The notes below the pieces were generated by a model that made no database searches, had not been told where the DNA came from, and worked only from the letters and a program-made list of their open reading frames with translations. A DNA stretch of 51,282 nucleotides from Acidimicrobiales bacterium (GTDB lineage: Bacteria; Actinomycetota; Acidimicrobiia; Acidimicrobiales; Poriferisodalaceae), in the NCBI GenBank assembly GCA_030743005.1, contig JASLTG010000009.1:50663-101944 (forward strand), read 5' to 3'. The stretch's first letter is position 1. The number at the start of each line of letters is the position of its first letter. Made by a program: the position numbers and the translations under genes. Positions 9,173 through 18,462 of this stretch are shown piece after piece.

Positions 9173-10365
9173 ATAAGACCGCGGCGACTTTCTTTCCACG
9201 GCACATCGCGGTCCAGTCGAGGTTCTCCCGGAAGGCCCAACACTCGTTCACCAAGGATATTTCGTTGTATTTCATCGGTTCCGCCACGAATTGACATCGA
9301 AGGTGCAGTCATCAGTTCGATGTAGCCATGCCCGTCCTCGAGCATTCCATAGGCACCAGAACTTTGGTTTGCTAGATAAGCACGCCCTTTGTAGGACTTT
9401 ACGGTCCGTAATTTGGCGCCACTGCCTGCTGGTCCCGGCGAACCACTGGAGCGGGCCTCGTCAGCCGCACGTTGCGTTGTCCAACGGCTCACAGCATCGT
9501 GTGAGTACAGGCCCATAACGGCGTCATCCCAAATAGCGGTTTGCTCGGTAGGTAACGCCTGAAGATCTTTTATCCAGCTCGGAATGTGGGCGCCCCTAGT
9601 GCTACCGTCACCGCCACCGCGGCTTCCACCACCGGCACGCTCATGTGCGAGCACTGTCATAGCTACGCGCCACCCTTCACCGACGTCACCTATGCGCCAT
9701 TGGTCGTTCAGGCGGGCTTCCTCAACGAACACTTCGCTGAAATGTGCATCTCGATTCATTTGCATTAGAGGGCGAACTTCAACTCCTGGAATTGACATAG
9801 GCATCGCAAACATAGTGAGCCCTTTATGTTTCGGCTGTGCGGGGTCGGTTCGAGCGAGACAGATAGCCCAATCAGCCCACATAGCTCTACTGGTCCAGGT
9901 CTTCTGCCCTTCGATCACCCATTCATCGCCATCTAACTTTGCCTGCAAAGCCACATTGGCCAGATCAGAACCGGCTTCCGGTTCAGAGAACATTTGACAC
10001 CAGATTGAAGTCCCAGATGCGATCGCCTTCAGCCACTCCTCTTGTTGGGAATCATTTCCGTGAGTTAACAAAGCTGGACCGACCATGCCTAACCCAATTG
10101 CGAATGGATAGAGGTCGGGCACTATGAATTCGCGAAGAACGCTCCCGATTAAAGCGTTTTGGCTGGCAGATGCATTTCTGCCTCCGTGTTGCGCCGGCCA
10201 AGTCGGAACATGCCAGCCGTCAGTGACAGTGTTGGCCAAATAACGGCGGCCTGCTTCAAGATCGTCGGATCCCGCACCCATTGTTGTTAGTCGGGTATCT
10301 GCGTTACGTCGCTCCAGGATTGAGTCCAGAGCAGAACGAATTTGTTCTTCAGTCAGATCACTCAT
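9169..10365 (-). CDS. acyl-CoA dehydrogenase family protein (last gene of a minus-strand operon)
   Basis: 398 residues with the FAD-dependent acyl-CoA dehydrogenase plan. It has an N-terminal helical domain (GWHVPTWPAQHGG), a middle beta domain (CQMFSEPEAGSDLANVALQA, GQKTWTSRAMWADWAI) and a C-terminal helical domain ending SIRGGTDEIQRNILGERVLGLPGEP. It oxidises an acyl-CoA to the 2-enoyl-CoA and passes electrons to ETF. It is the fourth gene of the operon 13471 to 9169, 26 bases after the enoyl-CoA hydratase, so hydration of its product may occur in the same pathway. The usual YEGT glutamate motif is replaced by RGGT as in many FadE-type actinobacterial enzymes. Confidence 0.93.
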   Translation of the reverse strand: MSDLTEEQIRSALDSILERRNADTRLTTMGAGSDDLEAGRRYLANTVTDGWHVPTWPAQHGGRNASASQNALIGSVLREFIVPDLYPFAIGLGMVGPALLTHGNDSQQEEWLKAIASGTSIWCQMFSEPEAGSDLANVALQAKLDGDEWVIEGQKTWTSRAMWADWAICLARTDPAQPKHKGLTMFAMPMSIPGVEVRPLMQMNRDAHFSEVFVEEARLNDQWRIGDVGEGWRVAMTVLAHERAGGGSRGGGDGSTRGAHIPSWIKDLQALPTEQTAIWDDAVMGLYSHDAVSRWTTQRAADEARSSGSPGPAGSGAKLRTVKSYKGRAYLANQSSGAYGMLEDGHGYIELMTAPSMSIRGGTDEIQRNILGERVLGLPGEPRLDRDVPWKESRRGLI

Positions 10366-10391
10366 GTCAAATAGGCCCCCCTTTTGGGGTT

Positions 10392-11192
10392 TTATTTCCT
10401 TGAGAAATTTGGGACGCGACGCTCGTTCATAGCGTTAACACCTTCCCGCCAGTCGTCGGTTGTTCGTAAACGGTCTTGTTCTTCCTTTTCGTGGTCGGTG
10501 GCTGCCTTTATTGCGTTCGGAAGATGCCCTCTCATGGTTTGCCGAATTGATTCGACAGCGAGTGGAGCTGATGTCGCGATTTCGGTGGCGAGATTATTGG
10601 CTTCTGATTGAAGTTCAGAAAGTGGCACCAACTTGTCGACTAATCCGATCGCAGCTGCTTCTTCACCTTTAATTCGTGCACCGGTATACAACAGCTCCAA
10701 AGCTTTTTGTTGACCGACAAGGGAAGGGAGAGTGACTGTTAAGCCGAACCCATGATGAAACCCGAGCCGAGCGAAGTTGGCTGTGAAGCGTGCTTCTGGC
10801 GCTGCCACGCGAAAATCGGCAAAGCATGCGACCCCCAAACCCCCACCAACGGCAGCTCCTTGAATAGCGGCAACTACTGGTGTTTTGCAGCTGAAAAGAT
10901 CGAAAGCCGCGTCATAGAGATGTCGTGCTGAACCGTCGGCGTTTTTGGCTGTGATTTCGCCGCCCCGACTTCCGTCATTATGAAATTGAGCTCCTGCGCA
11001 AAAATTTTTGCCTTCCGCGCACAGAACTATTGCGCGGCAGTTGTCATCTTCATCCAGCTCGGTGAAGGCCGAGACTAAGCCATCGATCAGGGCTAGGTCG
11101 AAGAAATTGTTTGGGGGACGACGTATCTCCGCCGTCGCGACATGCTCTTCAAGAGAGACATGCAGATCACCGTAAACACCGAATTCAGTCAT
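10392..11192 (-). CDS. enoyl-CoA hydratase/isomerase family protein
   Basis: 266 residues, crotonase fold. It has AIVLCAEGKNFCAGAQFHND (first oxyanion-hole loop) and AIQGAAVGGGLGVACFADFRVAA (second oxyanion-hole and active-site region), followed by ANFARLGFHHGFGLTVTLP. The usual catalytic Glu pair is not clearly present in the second loop region, so an isomerase or lyase activity is as likely as simple hydration. It lies in the middle of an acyl-CoA dehydrogenase operon, 51 bases after the preceding gene and 26 before the next. A close paralogue is at 39944-40726 (same NFxxLGxHxGFGxxVTxP stretch and the same Glu-rich end). Confidence 0.92.
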   Translation of the reverse strand: MTEFGVYGDLHVSLEEHVATAEIRRPPNNFFDLALIDGLVSAFTELDEDDNCRAIVLCAEGKNFCAGAQFHNDGSRGGEITAKNADGSARHLYDAAFDLFSCKTPVVAAIQGAAVGGGLGVACFADFRVAAPEARFTANFARLGFHHGFGLTVTLPSLVGQQKALELLYTGARIKGEEAAAIGLVDKLVPLSELQSEANNLATEIATSAPLAVESIRQTMRGHLPNAIKAATDHEKEEQDRLRTTDDWREGVNAMNERRVPNFSRK

Positions 11193-11243
11193 GTCCTGAT
11201 GCTAGATCTCATTGGCGATCGTTGCGACTGAAGCTTCATTGAT

Positions 11244-12323
11244 CTATCTCAGAACGCCAGATCCGCCCGTTATCAATGGGTATAAGCCATCGGCACCTTG
11301 AGAGATTGCAATGCGACCTAGCCACTCACTCCACTCGGCGTCACCCCCGTATTCTTTACGCCAAGACCAAAGACGGCGACTTAAATGGTGAAGTGGGTAT
11401 TCCTGAGTCATGCCCATGGCACCGTGAGCCTGGTGACAGGCCTTCGTAGCTCGAGCAGCCGCCTGATTTGCAATCAATTTGGCTGCCGCTATTTCGAATG
11501 CACCGGACCCCCGATTGGCTTCACGCGCGGCAGATTCCGCTGCCATTCGAGCCAGTGCCGCATCCTGAGCACCCCACACTAAATGTTGTTGTACCGCTTG
11601 GAACTTTGCCACCGGGCGACCGAATTGCACACGGTCGTTGGTGTAAGACACTGTGAGTTGGCTCATCTTCTCAATGGCCCCGGCCATTAAGGCAGTCCTT
11701 GATAAAGCTCCGCGGAATCGGAATGATCGAAGGTTGACATCAGACGGAACCGGGGCCGCAAAGGCTTCGACTTCGTTGAAATCGACGGTATCTCGAGGCT
11801 CGCCTGCCATGTTGGTCATCGGGGTAATTTGGCAGTCGCCGGGTTGGACTGATGCCACGAAGGTCTGGTCGTCGACTTCTACAGGAACAACGATGATTTC
11901 AGCAGTTCGGGCCCAAGGCACACGCAGCCCGCGACCAGTAAGAGTCAGACGATCACCGGTCCTTGCGACTAATAGATTTTCACTGCCGCTCGGAAGGACA
12001 GTTACAACTCCTTCCGGTAGTTGCTGCCCAGAACTTGAAAGAAGCCAGCCGCCGAGAATACCGGTTTCAGCGGCAGGGATTGGAGCAGCGTGGTATCCGA
12101 CTAGGCGCAGGACTTCTAGTGCATCTAGGAGCGTTCCTCCCGACCCGCCGAACTCCTCACTGATCGATATCCAAGGGAAACCGGTTTCGGCAAACGCCTT
12201 CCAGATCTCGGTCGCTTCACCAGTTACTTCTGCATTTTGAACTGATTCGTGATCGCAAATTTGGGAAAAAAGCCGATCTGCGGTCTCAGTGATCAGGGGA
12301 TCGACTTCAGATATCTCACTCAT
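11244..12323 (-). CDS. acyl-CoA dehydrogenase family protein, shorter subunit type
   Basis: 359 residues, shorter and more divergent than its neighbours. It keeps the N-terminal helical domain (GFPWISISEEFGGSGGTLLDALEV) and the C-terminal helical domain (FGRPVAKFQAVQQHLVWGAQDAALARMAAESAARE, CHQAHGAMGMTQEYPLHHLSRRLW), but the middle FAD/substrate domain is reduced. Its ATG overlaps the stop of the preceding 383-residue dehydrogenase gene (ATGA). Paired long/short acyl-CoA dehydrogenases encoded by adjacent genes form alpha2beta2 enzymes in actinobacterial sterol catabolism; a heteromer is likely here by analogy. Confidence 0.9.
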   Translation of the reverse strand: MSEISEVDPLITETADRLFSQICDHESVQNAEVTGEATEIWKAFAETGFPWISISEEFGGSGGTLLDALEVLRLVGYHAAPIPAAETGILGGWLLSSSGQQLPEGVVTVLPSGSENLLVARTGDRLTLTGRGLRVPWARTAEIIVVPVEVDDQTFVASVQPGDCQITPMTNMAGEPRDTVDFNEVEAFAAPVPSDVNLRSFRFRGALSRTALMAGAIEKMSQLTVSYTNDRVQFGRPVAKFQAVQQHLVWGAQDAALARMAAESAAREANRGSGAFEIAAAKLIANQAAARATKACHQAHGAMGMTQEYPLHHLSRRLWSWRKEYGGDAEWSEWLGRIAISQGADGLYPLITGGSGVLR

Positions 12324-13471
12324 GCCGGTAACCCTTTCAATCCCTTTGAGGCGACCGAACGGAGAATCTCTATAGTTCCGCCTCTAATGGTGTTACCAGG
12401 GAATGTCACAACGCATTGCGCCAAAAGTCGCTCAAACAAGGACTCCGACTCAGGCGAGTATTCGAGATCAATCAAGTGAACGAGTTTCTCTATGACCTCC
12501 TGTTCGAAGCGCGTCCCCATCTCTTTAACCAAAGAAGACTCCACCGACGGAGCTTCTCCAGTATCGATGAGGCGCGCTACTGAGAGAGATAGGTTTCGGA
12601 TACCCCACCAGCGTGCTGTCAACTCGCCGAACAGATCAGCAACAGTTGCCTCCAAGTCGGTGCCTCTAGCTTCGCGGAGCAACTGTTCCACGGTCGAAAA
12701 AGGTGATAGCCAACGGTCAGGTCCGCCACGTTCGTATGCCATTTCCGTCGTGTTCTGATGCCAGCCCATACCAAGGTCTCCCACAACGTTCGTCTCAGGA
12801 ACGAAAACCTCATTGAAGGTGACTTCATTGAAATGGTGGGAACCGTCCAGAAACGGAATTGGGCTAATTTCCAGCCCCGGTGATTTTAGATCGATAAGAA
12901 ACTGCGATAACCCAGCGTGCTTGTTTCCATCTTCCATTGGTGATGTGCGCAGAAGACACACAAACCAGTCGTTCTCGTGGGCTCCTGACGTCCATATCTT
13001 CGTACCGTTGATAATCCAACCACCTGTGGTTTCCTCTGCCTTTGTGCTGACGGAAGCAAGATCTGAACCACTATCCGGCTCGCTCATGCCGATGGAGAAT
13101 CCAAGTTCGCCTCGGCAGATGGCGGGCAGAAAACGTTCCCTTTGTTCTTGGGTGCCGAACTTCAGAATCACGTTTCCCGTTTGGCGATCCGCGACCCAAT
13201 GATGTCCGACAGGCGCCCCCCATCGCAGCATTTCCTCGACCACGATAAATCGATCCACGGCGGTGCGATCAGAACCACCCCAGTCCTTTGGTAGGGCCAT
13301 TCCAACCCAACCACGATCAGCCATCTTCAGAGAGAAGTCTTTATCTTTTCTGGCCGCCATTCCAAGACAGGGTTCGTGCGAACCTGGGGGCAATTCTTCA
13401 CGGAGAAAATCTCGGACTTGCTGTTGAAGCTCCAATTCTTCTTCGGTTAATTCGGTTGGGGTGAATCGCAT
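12320..13471 (-). CDS. acyl-CoA dehydrogenase family protein, first gene of the operon
   Basis: 383 residues with a full acyl-CoA dehydrogenase architecture. Present are LPKDWGGSDRTAVDRFIVVEEM, the ELGFSIGMSEPDSGSDLASV flavin loop, NGTKIWTSGAHENDWF, and an end GNTIRGGTIEILRSVASKGLKGLP. An in-frame ATG at 13480 is closer than two bases to the GGAG Shine-Dalgarno sequence, while ATG 13471 has normal spacing, so I prefer the latter. The next gene overlaps by four bases. The intergenic region up to 13603 must carry the promoters of this operon and of the divergent thioesterase gene. Confidence 0.93.
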   Translation of the reverse strand: MRFTPTELTEEELELQQQVRDFLREELPPGSHEPCLGMAARKDKDFSLKMADRGWVGMALPKDWGGSDRTAVDRFIVVEEMLRWGAPVGHHWVADRQTGNVILKFGTQEQRERFLPAICRGELGFSIGMSEPDSGSDLASVSTKAEETTGGWIINGTKIWTSGAHENDWFVCLLRTSPMEDGNKHAGLSQFLIDLKSPGLEISPIPFLDGSHHFNEVTFNEVFVPETNVVGDLGMGWHQNTTEMAYERGGPDRWLSPFSTVEQLLREARGTDLEATVADLFGELTARWWGIRNLSLSVARLIDTGEAPSVESSLVKEMGTRFEQEVIEKLVHLIDLEYSPESESLFERLLAQCVVTFPGNTIRGGTIEILRSVASKGLKGLPA

Positions 13472-13602
13472 GTCGATCATTCTCCGGAGAGCCGGTTATA
13501 CGTTCAATCTAACTCTGTGCTTTTGATTTAATCGTGCTAAATGAAGACAACAAGAAATTGTCGGAACGCTGAGAGTGCGATGGTATTCGACACCGACATG
13601 CA

Positions 13603-14124
13603 ATGGTGAGGCAAGATCAGAGCGTGAATAATGTACAAAGCCCATTCGACGGACATTCGGACGTAGTTAAGCCTGAGTGGATTGACTTCAATGGCCACTT
13701 CAATGCGGGCTTCTATGTGGTCTGTTTCGACGATGCAATTGAGTCCTGGATGGACTTCATCGGGCTAGGTCGTCCTCATCGCAATGTACACGCCGTGACT
13801 ACATTTTCGGCACAGAACCATGTTACGTATCTGCGTGAAGTTCAAGAGGGCGCAAACTTGAGAGTCACTACGCAGCTGTTGGGTTTTGACTGGAAACGAG
13901 TGCACGCAATTCAAGTTATGTGGAACGCAGATGAAGACTTCATCGCAGCGACATGTGAAGTGATGTCGCTCCACGTATCCGAGGAAACTCGTCGAGTCTC
14001 AGAAATGGATGGAAGCGCGTATCTTCGATTGACGAAAATATGGGAGACCCATAAGGAACTAGAGGTTCCTGTCCAGGTTGGTCAGACGATGTCGGTCCCT
14101 GGATGGCCTCCATCGGCCTCTTAA
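13603..14124 (+). CDS. 4HBT-type hotdog thioesterase, candidate betainyl-CoA thioesterase
   Basis: 173 residues, single hotdog domain. The motif VKPEWIDFNGHFNAGFYVVCF (W-I-D-F-N-G-H) is that of thioesterases found fused to, or next to, L-carnitine dehydrogenase, where the enzyme cleaves betainyl-CoA to glycine betaine. The catalytic Asp in WIDFNGH is present, and so are the later LREVQEGANLRVTTQLLGFDWKRVHAI and LHVSEETRRVSE stretches. The carnitine genes lie about 8-11 kb away at 21910-25011, so the link is by similarity rather than by operon. Alternatively it acts on another short acyl-CoA. It is followed 18 bases later by an SDR gene. The ATG start has no clear Shine-Dalgarno sequence. Confidence 0.75.
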   Translation: MVRQDQSVNNVQSPFDGHSDVVKPEWIDFNGHFNAGFYVVCFDDAIESWMDFIGLGRPHRNVHAVTTFSAQNHVTYLREVQEGANLRVTTQLLGFDWKRVHAIQVMWNADEDFIAATCEVMSLHVSEETRRVSEMDGSAYLRLTKIWETHKELEVPVQVGQTMSVPGWPPSAS

Positions 14125-14142
14125 TGCGGGCAGAATAAGGTA

Positions 14143-14907
14143 ATGAGCGAAAGATTAGAAGGAAAACGCGCAGTTATAACCGGCGGCGGACGAGGTATAG
14201 GTAAAGCCATAGCCCTTACCTATGCTCAACAAGGCGCTCAATGCGTCATCACGAGTAGACGTATCGAGGACCTTGAGGCAACAGCTGCCGAGGCTCCTTC
14301 AGGCACCGTCCATTCAATAGGTTGCGACGTGTCAGATGGCGACTCTGTAGACGCTATGGCTGCGTTTGTCCACGAAACGCTCGGAGGCGTGGACATCGTC
14401 GTCAATAACGCTGGTATCCATGCGGCAGGACGGTTCTTAGACATAGACCCCGAGACATACTCGCGGCTCTATGAGGTAAACGTCGTTGGAATTGTCCGAG
14501 TTAGCCAGGCATTTCTCGATGGGATGATCGAAAGAAGAAACGGGAGCATTATCAATATCGCGTCCACAGCGGGACTGTTTGAGTCGCCCGGTCAAGCCCC
14601 TTATAACGCTTCCAAACACGGAGCGGTTGGGTTGACCAGATGCATGGCTCTTGAGTTGGCTGCCAGCGGCGTTACCTGCAATGCAATTTGCCCCGGTTTC
14701 GTAGACACACCGATGCTTGATGGCTTTGCTGAGTTAGTAGGCGCTGAATCCGACGAACTCAGAAAACAATTAGCTAAGCGAACGCCGATGGGCCGCATTC
14801 TTTCACCTGACGAAATCGCCAATCTTGCTGTCTATTTGGGTAGCGACGAATCTTCTGGAATGACAGGCCAAACAATGGCGATAAGCAACGGGATGCGAAT
14901 GTCGTGA
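14143..14907 (+). CDS. SDR family oxidoreductase (3-hydroxyacyl/ketoacyl reductase type)
   Basis: 254 residues, classical short-chain dehydrogenase/reductase. It shows the TGGGRGIGKAIA nucleotide loop, a CDVSD acidic residue region, NNAGIHAAG, an active-site serine in NIASTAG, Tyr-x3-Lys in YNASKHG and the closing PGFVDTPM. These residues indicate NAD(P)-dependent oxidation or reduction of a hydroxyl/keto group, probably on a CoA thioester given the neighbours. AAGG lies just before the ATG. The next gene starts with GTG inside the stop codon (GTGA), so the two are co-translated. Confidence 0.93.
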   Translation: MSERLEGKRAVITGGGRGIGKAIALTYAQQGAQCVITSRRIEDLEATAAEAPSGTVHSIGCDVSDGDSVDAMAAFVHETLGGVDIVVNNAGIHAAGRFLDIDPETYSRLYEVNVVGIVRVSQAFLDGMIERRNGSIINIASTAGLFESPGQAPYNASKHGAVGLTRCMALELAASGVTCNAICPGFVDTPMLDGFAELVGAESDELRKQLAKRTPMGRILSPDEIANLAVYLGSDESSGMTGQTMAISNGMRMS

Positions 14908-15296
14908 CGTCTGACACGAGTGTTCTGATTCGGACGGTAGTCCGAGTTGGGGCCACTTGTGGCGAAGACGAAGCTTTCCGCCAGGCGACAAAGTTCTGGA
15001 CTGGTGCCCTTCGCCTGGGGATCGATGCCCATTCGGTTTCCTTCAACTTTGATTCAGGCGACTTGATTTCCGTAATTGAAGTCGAAGGAAGTGTGGAAGA
15101 GAGCGCCGGCCAGTTTGGATTCGACGCGCCTTCTGCGGTGTGGAAGAAGGTTCTTGTGGGCGTGGACGGGTCCAACAATTCCGAAGCGGTCGGCTTTGGG
15201 GAAGAACTCGTTAGAACGGGAGACCGAGATGCCTATTGGCGGTATTACCCGGCAGTTCGACGGCTCTTTGAACTACTGAAAGAACAAGTTCGATAG
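14904..15296 (+). CDS. uncharacterised 130-residue protein coupled to an SDR gene
   Basis: I do not recognise a family with certainty. The GTG start overlaps the SDR stop codon by four bases (GTGA), which supports both the frame and a shared job. Residues 25-70 (FRQATKFWTGALRLGIDAHSV, then FNFDSGDLISVIEVEGSVEES) and the closing YYPAVRRLFELLKEQVR suggest an alpha/beta fold with a small hydrophobic pocket, reminiscent of SCP2-like lipid-binding proteins; that comparison is tentative. It has no transmembrane segment and no conserved catalytic cluster. A binding or accessory role for the SDR substrate is a reasonable guess only. Confidence 0.72.
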   Translation: MTSDTSVLIRTVVRVGATCGEDEAFRQATKFWTGALRLGIDAHSVSFNFDSGDLISVIEVEGSVEESAGQFGFDAPSAVWKKVLVGVDGSNNSEAVGFGEELVRTGDRDAYWRYYPAVRRLFELLKEQVR

Positions 15297-15352
15297 CTGT
15301 AGCTGGTTGCGTAAGAGAAACAAATTTCGGCCCACGCTCGGCTTTAGGGTTC

Positions 15353-15358
15353 TAGGCT
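15353..15358 (+). promoter_or_regulatory. -10 element of a leaderless promoter (TAGGCT)
   Basis: TAGGCT ends six bases before the ATG of ilvD at 15365, with no Shine-Dalgarno sequence between. This places the likely transcription start at the start codon. No convincing -35 box is seen. Confidence 0.45.
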
Positions 15359-15364
15359 TGTTAT

Positions 15365-17200
15365 ATGCCTCAGTATCGTTCAACAACCTCGACTGCTGGC
15401 CGGAACATGGCCGGAGCGCGCGCCTTATGGCGGGCTACTGGAATGACGGATGAAGATTTCCAGAAACCGATCATCGCTATAGCTAATTCGTTCACACAAT
15501 TTGTCCCAGGGCACGTCCACTTAAAGGATCTTGGACAGATGGTTGCTCGAGAGATCGAAGCGGTAGGTGGAGTTGCTAAAGAGTTCAACACCATCGCCGT
15601 CGACGATGGAATTGCAATGGGTCATGACGGGATGTTGTACAGCCTCCCCAGCAGGGATCTGATAGCGGACTCGGTTGAATACATGGTTGAGGCCCATTGT
15701 GCAGATGCTCTTGTCTGTATCAGTAACTGCGACAAAATAACGCCGGGAATGCTGAACGCAGCCATGAGGCTAAATATCCCAACAGTCTTCGTTTCGGGTG
15801 GGCCAATGGAAGCCGGCAAAACGAAGCTCGCAGAGAACAAAGTTGATCTTATTAACGTAATGATTGTCGCCGCAGATGATTCAGTAAGCGATGAGGACGT
15901 TGCCGAAATGGAACGGTCGGGGTGTCCAACCTGTGGCTCATGTTCTGGGATGTTTACCGCTAACTCAATGAACTGCTTAACCGAAGCGTTGGGCCTCTCC
16001 CTTCCGGGGAATGGAACTGTGGTTGCGACGCATGCCGATCGCAAAGAACTATTCCTAGAAGCAGGACGACTTGTCGTAGAACTATGTCGCCGTTATTACA
16101 ACAACGATGACGAATCGGTCTTGCCTAGAAATGTCGCGAGTTTTGCTGCGTTCGAAAATGCGATGTCTCTAGACATCGCCATGGGCGGTTCAACAAACAC
16201 GATCTTGCACCTCCTGGCCGCCGCACAAGAGGGCGAAGTCAATTTCACCATGGCTGATATCGATCGCCTTTCGAAAAAAGTCCCCAATATTTGCAAGGTC
16301 GCCCCAGCCACAGAGCTGTATCACGTAGAAGACGTGCATAGAGCTGGAGGGGTGATGGGAATCCTGGCTGAACTAAATCGCGCTGGGCTGTTGAACAACG
16401 AAATCCCGACTGTGCATGAGCCGAGTTTGTTCGAGGCTTTGAGTAAATACGACGTAGCTACGAATGATGACGAAACGCTACAAACGTTTTACCGGGCTGG
16501 ACCAGCAGGAATTCCCACCCAAGTCGCTTTCAGCCAAGAGGAGCGTTACAACAAATTGGACCTCGACCGTCAGAACGGCTGCATCCGTTCGGTTGAACAT
16601 GCTTACAGTGCTGACGGTGGACTAGCTGTTCTCTACGGCAATCTCGCAGAAGATGGGTGTGTCGTAAAAACAGCTGGGGTCGACCACTCGAATCTCGTCT
16701 TTACGGGCAGTGCTCACGTAGTTGAGAGTCAGGATGAAGCTGTGGACCACATTCTGAACGACAAGGTTGTTGAAGGATCCGTCGTAGTCGTTCGCTATGA
16801 AGGACCGCGAGGCGGGCCTGGTATGCAGGAAATGCTCTATCCAACCACTTACCTAAAGTCGAAAGGGCTCGGTAAAGCATGCGCTCTTTTGACTGATGGA
16901 AGATTTTCGGGAGGAACGTCGGGGCTTTCTATCGGACACGTGTCACCAGAGGCCGCCGCGGGAGGGACCATTGGTTTAGTCAAGGACGGCGACATCATCC
17001 ATATCGATATCCCGAACCGAACGATTCGCCTCGATGTAGATGACACGGAACTAGCCGAACGTCGAAAACTTCAAGATGGACTCGGCTGGAAGCCTGAAAT
17101 GCAACGACCTCGGAAAGTTTCTCAGGCCCTGCAAGCGTATGGCCTGATGGCAACTAGTGCCGACAAGGGAGCTGTGCGCGACCTCGGTGCATTTCACTAA
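15365..17200 (+). CDS. ilvD: dihydroxy-acid dehydratase
   Basis: 611 residues. It converts 2,3-dihydroxy-isovalerate and 2,3-dihydroxy-3-methylvalerate to the 2-oxo acids of valine and isoleucine synthesis. The iron-sulfur cysteines are visible in [12 protein letters not shown] and [20 protein letters not shown]. The other family markers [68 protein letters not shown] are all present, so the enzyme is complete. A TANNNT box six bases before the ATG suggests leaderless translation. The MFS gene starts 15 bases after the stop, probably on the same transcript. No other branched-chain synthesis gene is nearby. Confidence 0.97.
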   Translation: MPQYRSTTSTAGRNMAGARALWRATGMTDEDFQKPIIAIANSFTQFVPGHVHLKDLGQMVAREIEAVGGVAKEFNTIAVDDGIAMGHDGMLYSLPSRDLIADSVEYMVEAHCADALVCISNCDKITPGMLNAAMRLNIPTVFVSGGPMEAGKTKLAENKVDLINVMIVAADDSVSDEDVAEMERSGCPTCGSCSGMFTANSMNCLTEALGLSLPGNGTVVATHADRKELFLEAGRLVVELCRRYYNNDDESVLPRNVASFAAFENAMSLDIAMGGSTNTILHLLAAAQEGEVNFTMADIDRLSKKVPNICKVAPATELYHVEDVHRAGGVMGILAELNRAGLLNNEIPTVHEPSLFEALSKYDVATNDDETLQTFYRAGPAGIPTQVAFSQEERYNKLDLDRQNGCIRSVEHAYSADGGLAVLYGNLAEDGCVVKTAGVDHSNLVFTGSAHVVESQDEAVDHILNDKVVEGSVVVVRYEGPRGGPGMQEMLYPTTYLKSKGLGKACALLTDGRFSGGTSGLSIGHVSPEAAAGGTIGLVKDGDIIHIDIPNRTIRLDVDDTELAERRKLQDGLGWKPEMQRPRKVSQALQAYGLMATSADKGAVRDLGAFH

Positions 17201-17215
17201 CCTGAGGCGCCTGCC

Positions 17216-18454
17216 ATGAGCAGCGCCACCTTTGAGAGCTTATCGATTCCAGCTTTTCGGCGACTGTGGGCCGGTGGCTATCTCTTTTCCCTCGCGATCT
17301 TCGCTCAGATGGTTGCTCGGGGAGCGCTTGCGAAAGATCTTGAGGGTAGTAACGCTGCCTTGGGAGCAGTGACGCTCGCATTTGGTCTTACTGGGCTGAT
17401 TACAACTCCGCTTGGCGGTGTTGCAGCGGACCGCTTTCCCAAGCGTCGGATGCTGATTATTTCGACTGGCTTGTTACTCGGCTCCTCTCTGTGGATTTCA
17501 GTAGCAGTCCAGTTCGACTTTGTAACGTTTTGGATGCTGCTGGCCGCGTCGGCCGTTCAATCTGCAGGCTTTAGCGGACTACTTCCCGCCAGGATGGCGT
17601 TCACAGCCGAACTTGTAGGACCGGACCGTTTAGCAAATGGAGTCGTTCTTTCACAAATTTCTATGAATCTGAACCGGGTTGTTGGGCCTGTGATAGCTGG
17701 CATCTTCCTGGGCCTCCCAAGTCTCGGCATTGGAGCCGTTTATTGGGCAAGTAGTTGCATTACAGCGGCCAGTGGGCTTTTTTTCTTGGCTCTTCCAGTA
17801 GGTCGTCCGCAACCGAAGTCCTCGCAGCCATCGGCTTTCAGCGACCTGATTGATGGGCTCAAATATGGCTATGTAACGTGGCCGCTCCCGTTGCTCTTAC
17901 TGACTTCAGCTTTCGCTCTTTTTTTCGGGTTTCCGTATGTGGCGTTTCTGCCGAGTGTTTCCGAGGATCTGTTTTCCGCGGGCAACACGGGTTATGCCTG
18001 GTTGTCTGCTGTGGGAGCGATGGGAGGGCTCACGGCAGCTCTCCTAATTGCAGGCAGAGCGAAAGGAAGTGCGGCGTGGAGGATACAAAATGTTGCAGTC
18101 ATTGGATTTGGGGTTGGTATCGCAGCCACAGGAGCGGCACCGTCCTTTGGAATCGCGATGATCGTGATGTTTGGCCTAGGCGCAGCAACAGCCGCATTCC
18201 AATCAATGAATGCGACGCTGACATTAGCCAGCAGCGATGTGGCGTATCACGGCCGTATGCAGTCGTTGTTGCAACTCGGGTTCAACCTATTTGGAGTAGC
18301 GGCTTTACCTCTTGGCTTGTGCGCTGACAGCTTCGGGTTGAGAAAGACGCTCGTAGCTATGGGGTTGACTGTCGTTGTTGTCGGACTGGTGTCGACCCTC
18401 ATCTACAAAACAAAAGTCGACACCAAAGAAATGCAAGCGATCCAACGAGGGTAG
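17216..18454 (+). CDS. MFS transporter
   Basis: 412 residues with about 12 hydrophobic segments in two halves. The N-terminal FRRLWAGGYLFSLAIF opening and the cytoplasmic loop 2-3 GGVAADRFPKRRMLI are characteristic of the EntS/MFS_3 group of exporters. A central hydrophilic loop (LPVGRPQPKSSQPSAFSDLIDGLKYG) separates the halves. It is an inner-membrane, proton-driven carrier; the cargo is unknown. It is flanked by ilvD (15 bases upstream) and the DHPS-like gene (8 bases downstream) on the same strand, so all three are probably expressed together, possibly for export of a product of one of them. Confidence 0.9.
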   Translation: MSSATFESLSIPAFRRLWAGGYLFSLAIFAQMVARGALAKDLEGSNAALGAVTLAFGLTGLITTPLGGVAADRFPKRRMLIISTGLLLGSSLWISVAVQFDFVTFWMLLAASAVQSAGFSGLLPARMAFTAELVGPDRLANGVVLSQISMNLNRVVGPVIAGIFLGLPSLGIGAVYWASSCITAASGLFFLALPVGRPQPKSSQPSAFSDLIDGLKYGYVTWPLPLLLLTSAFALFFGFPYVAFLPSVSEDLFSAGNTGYAWLSAVGAMGGLTAALLIAGRAKGSAAWRIQNVAVIGFGVGIAATGAAPSFGIAMIVMFGLGAATAAFQSMNATLTLASSDVAYHGRMQSLLQLGFNLFGVAALPLGLCADSFGLRKTLVAMGLTVVVVGLVSTLIYKTKVDTKEMQAIQRG

Positions 18455-18462
18455 GTTCAAGC

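Noticed and set aside
14904..15296. A confirmed SCP2 lipid-transfer protein
   Set aside because: Resemblance is limited to composition and length; no diagnostic motif was found.
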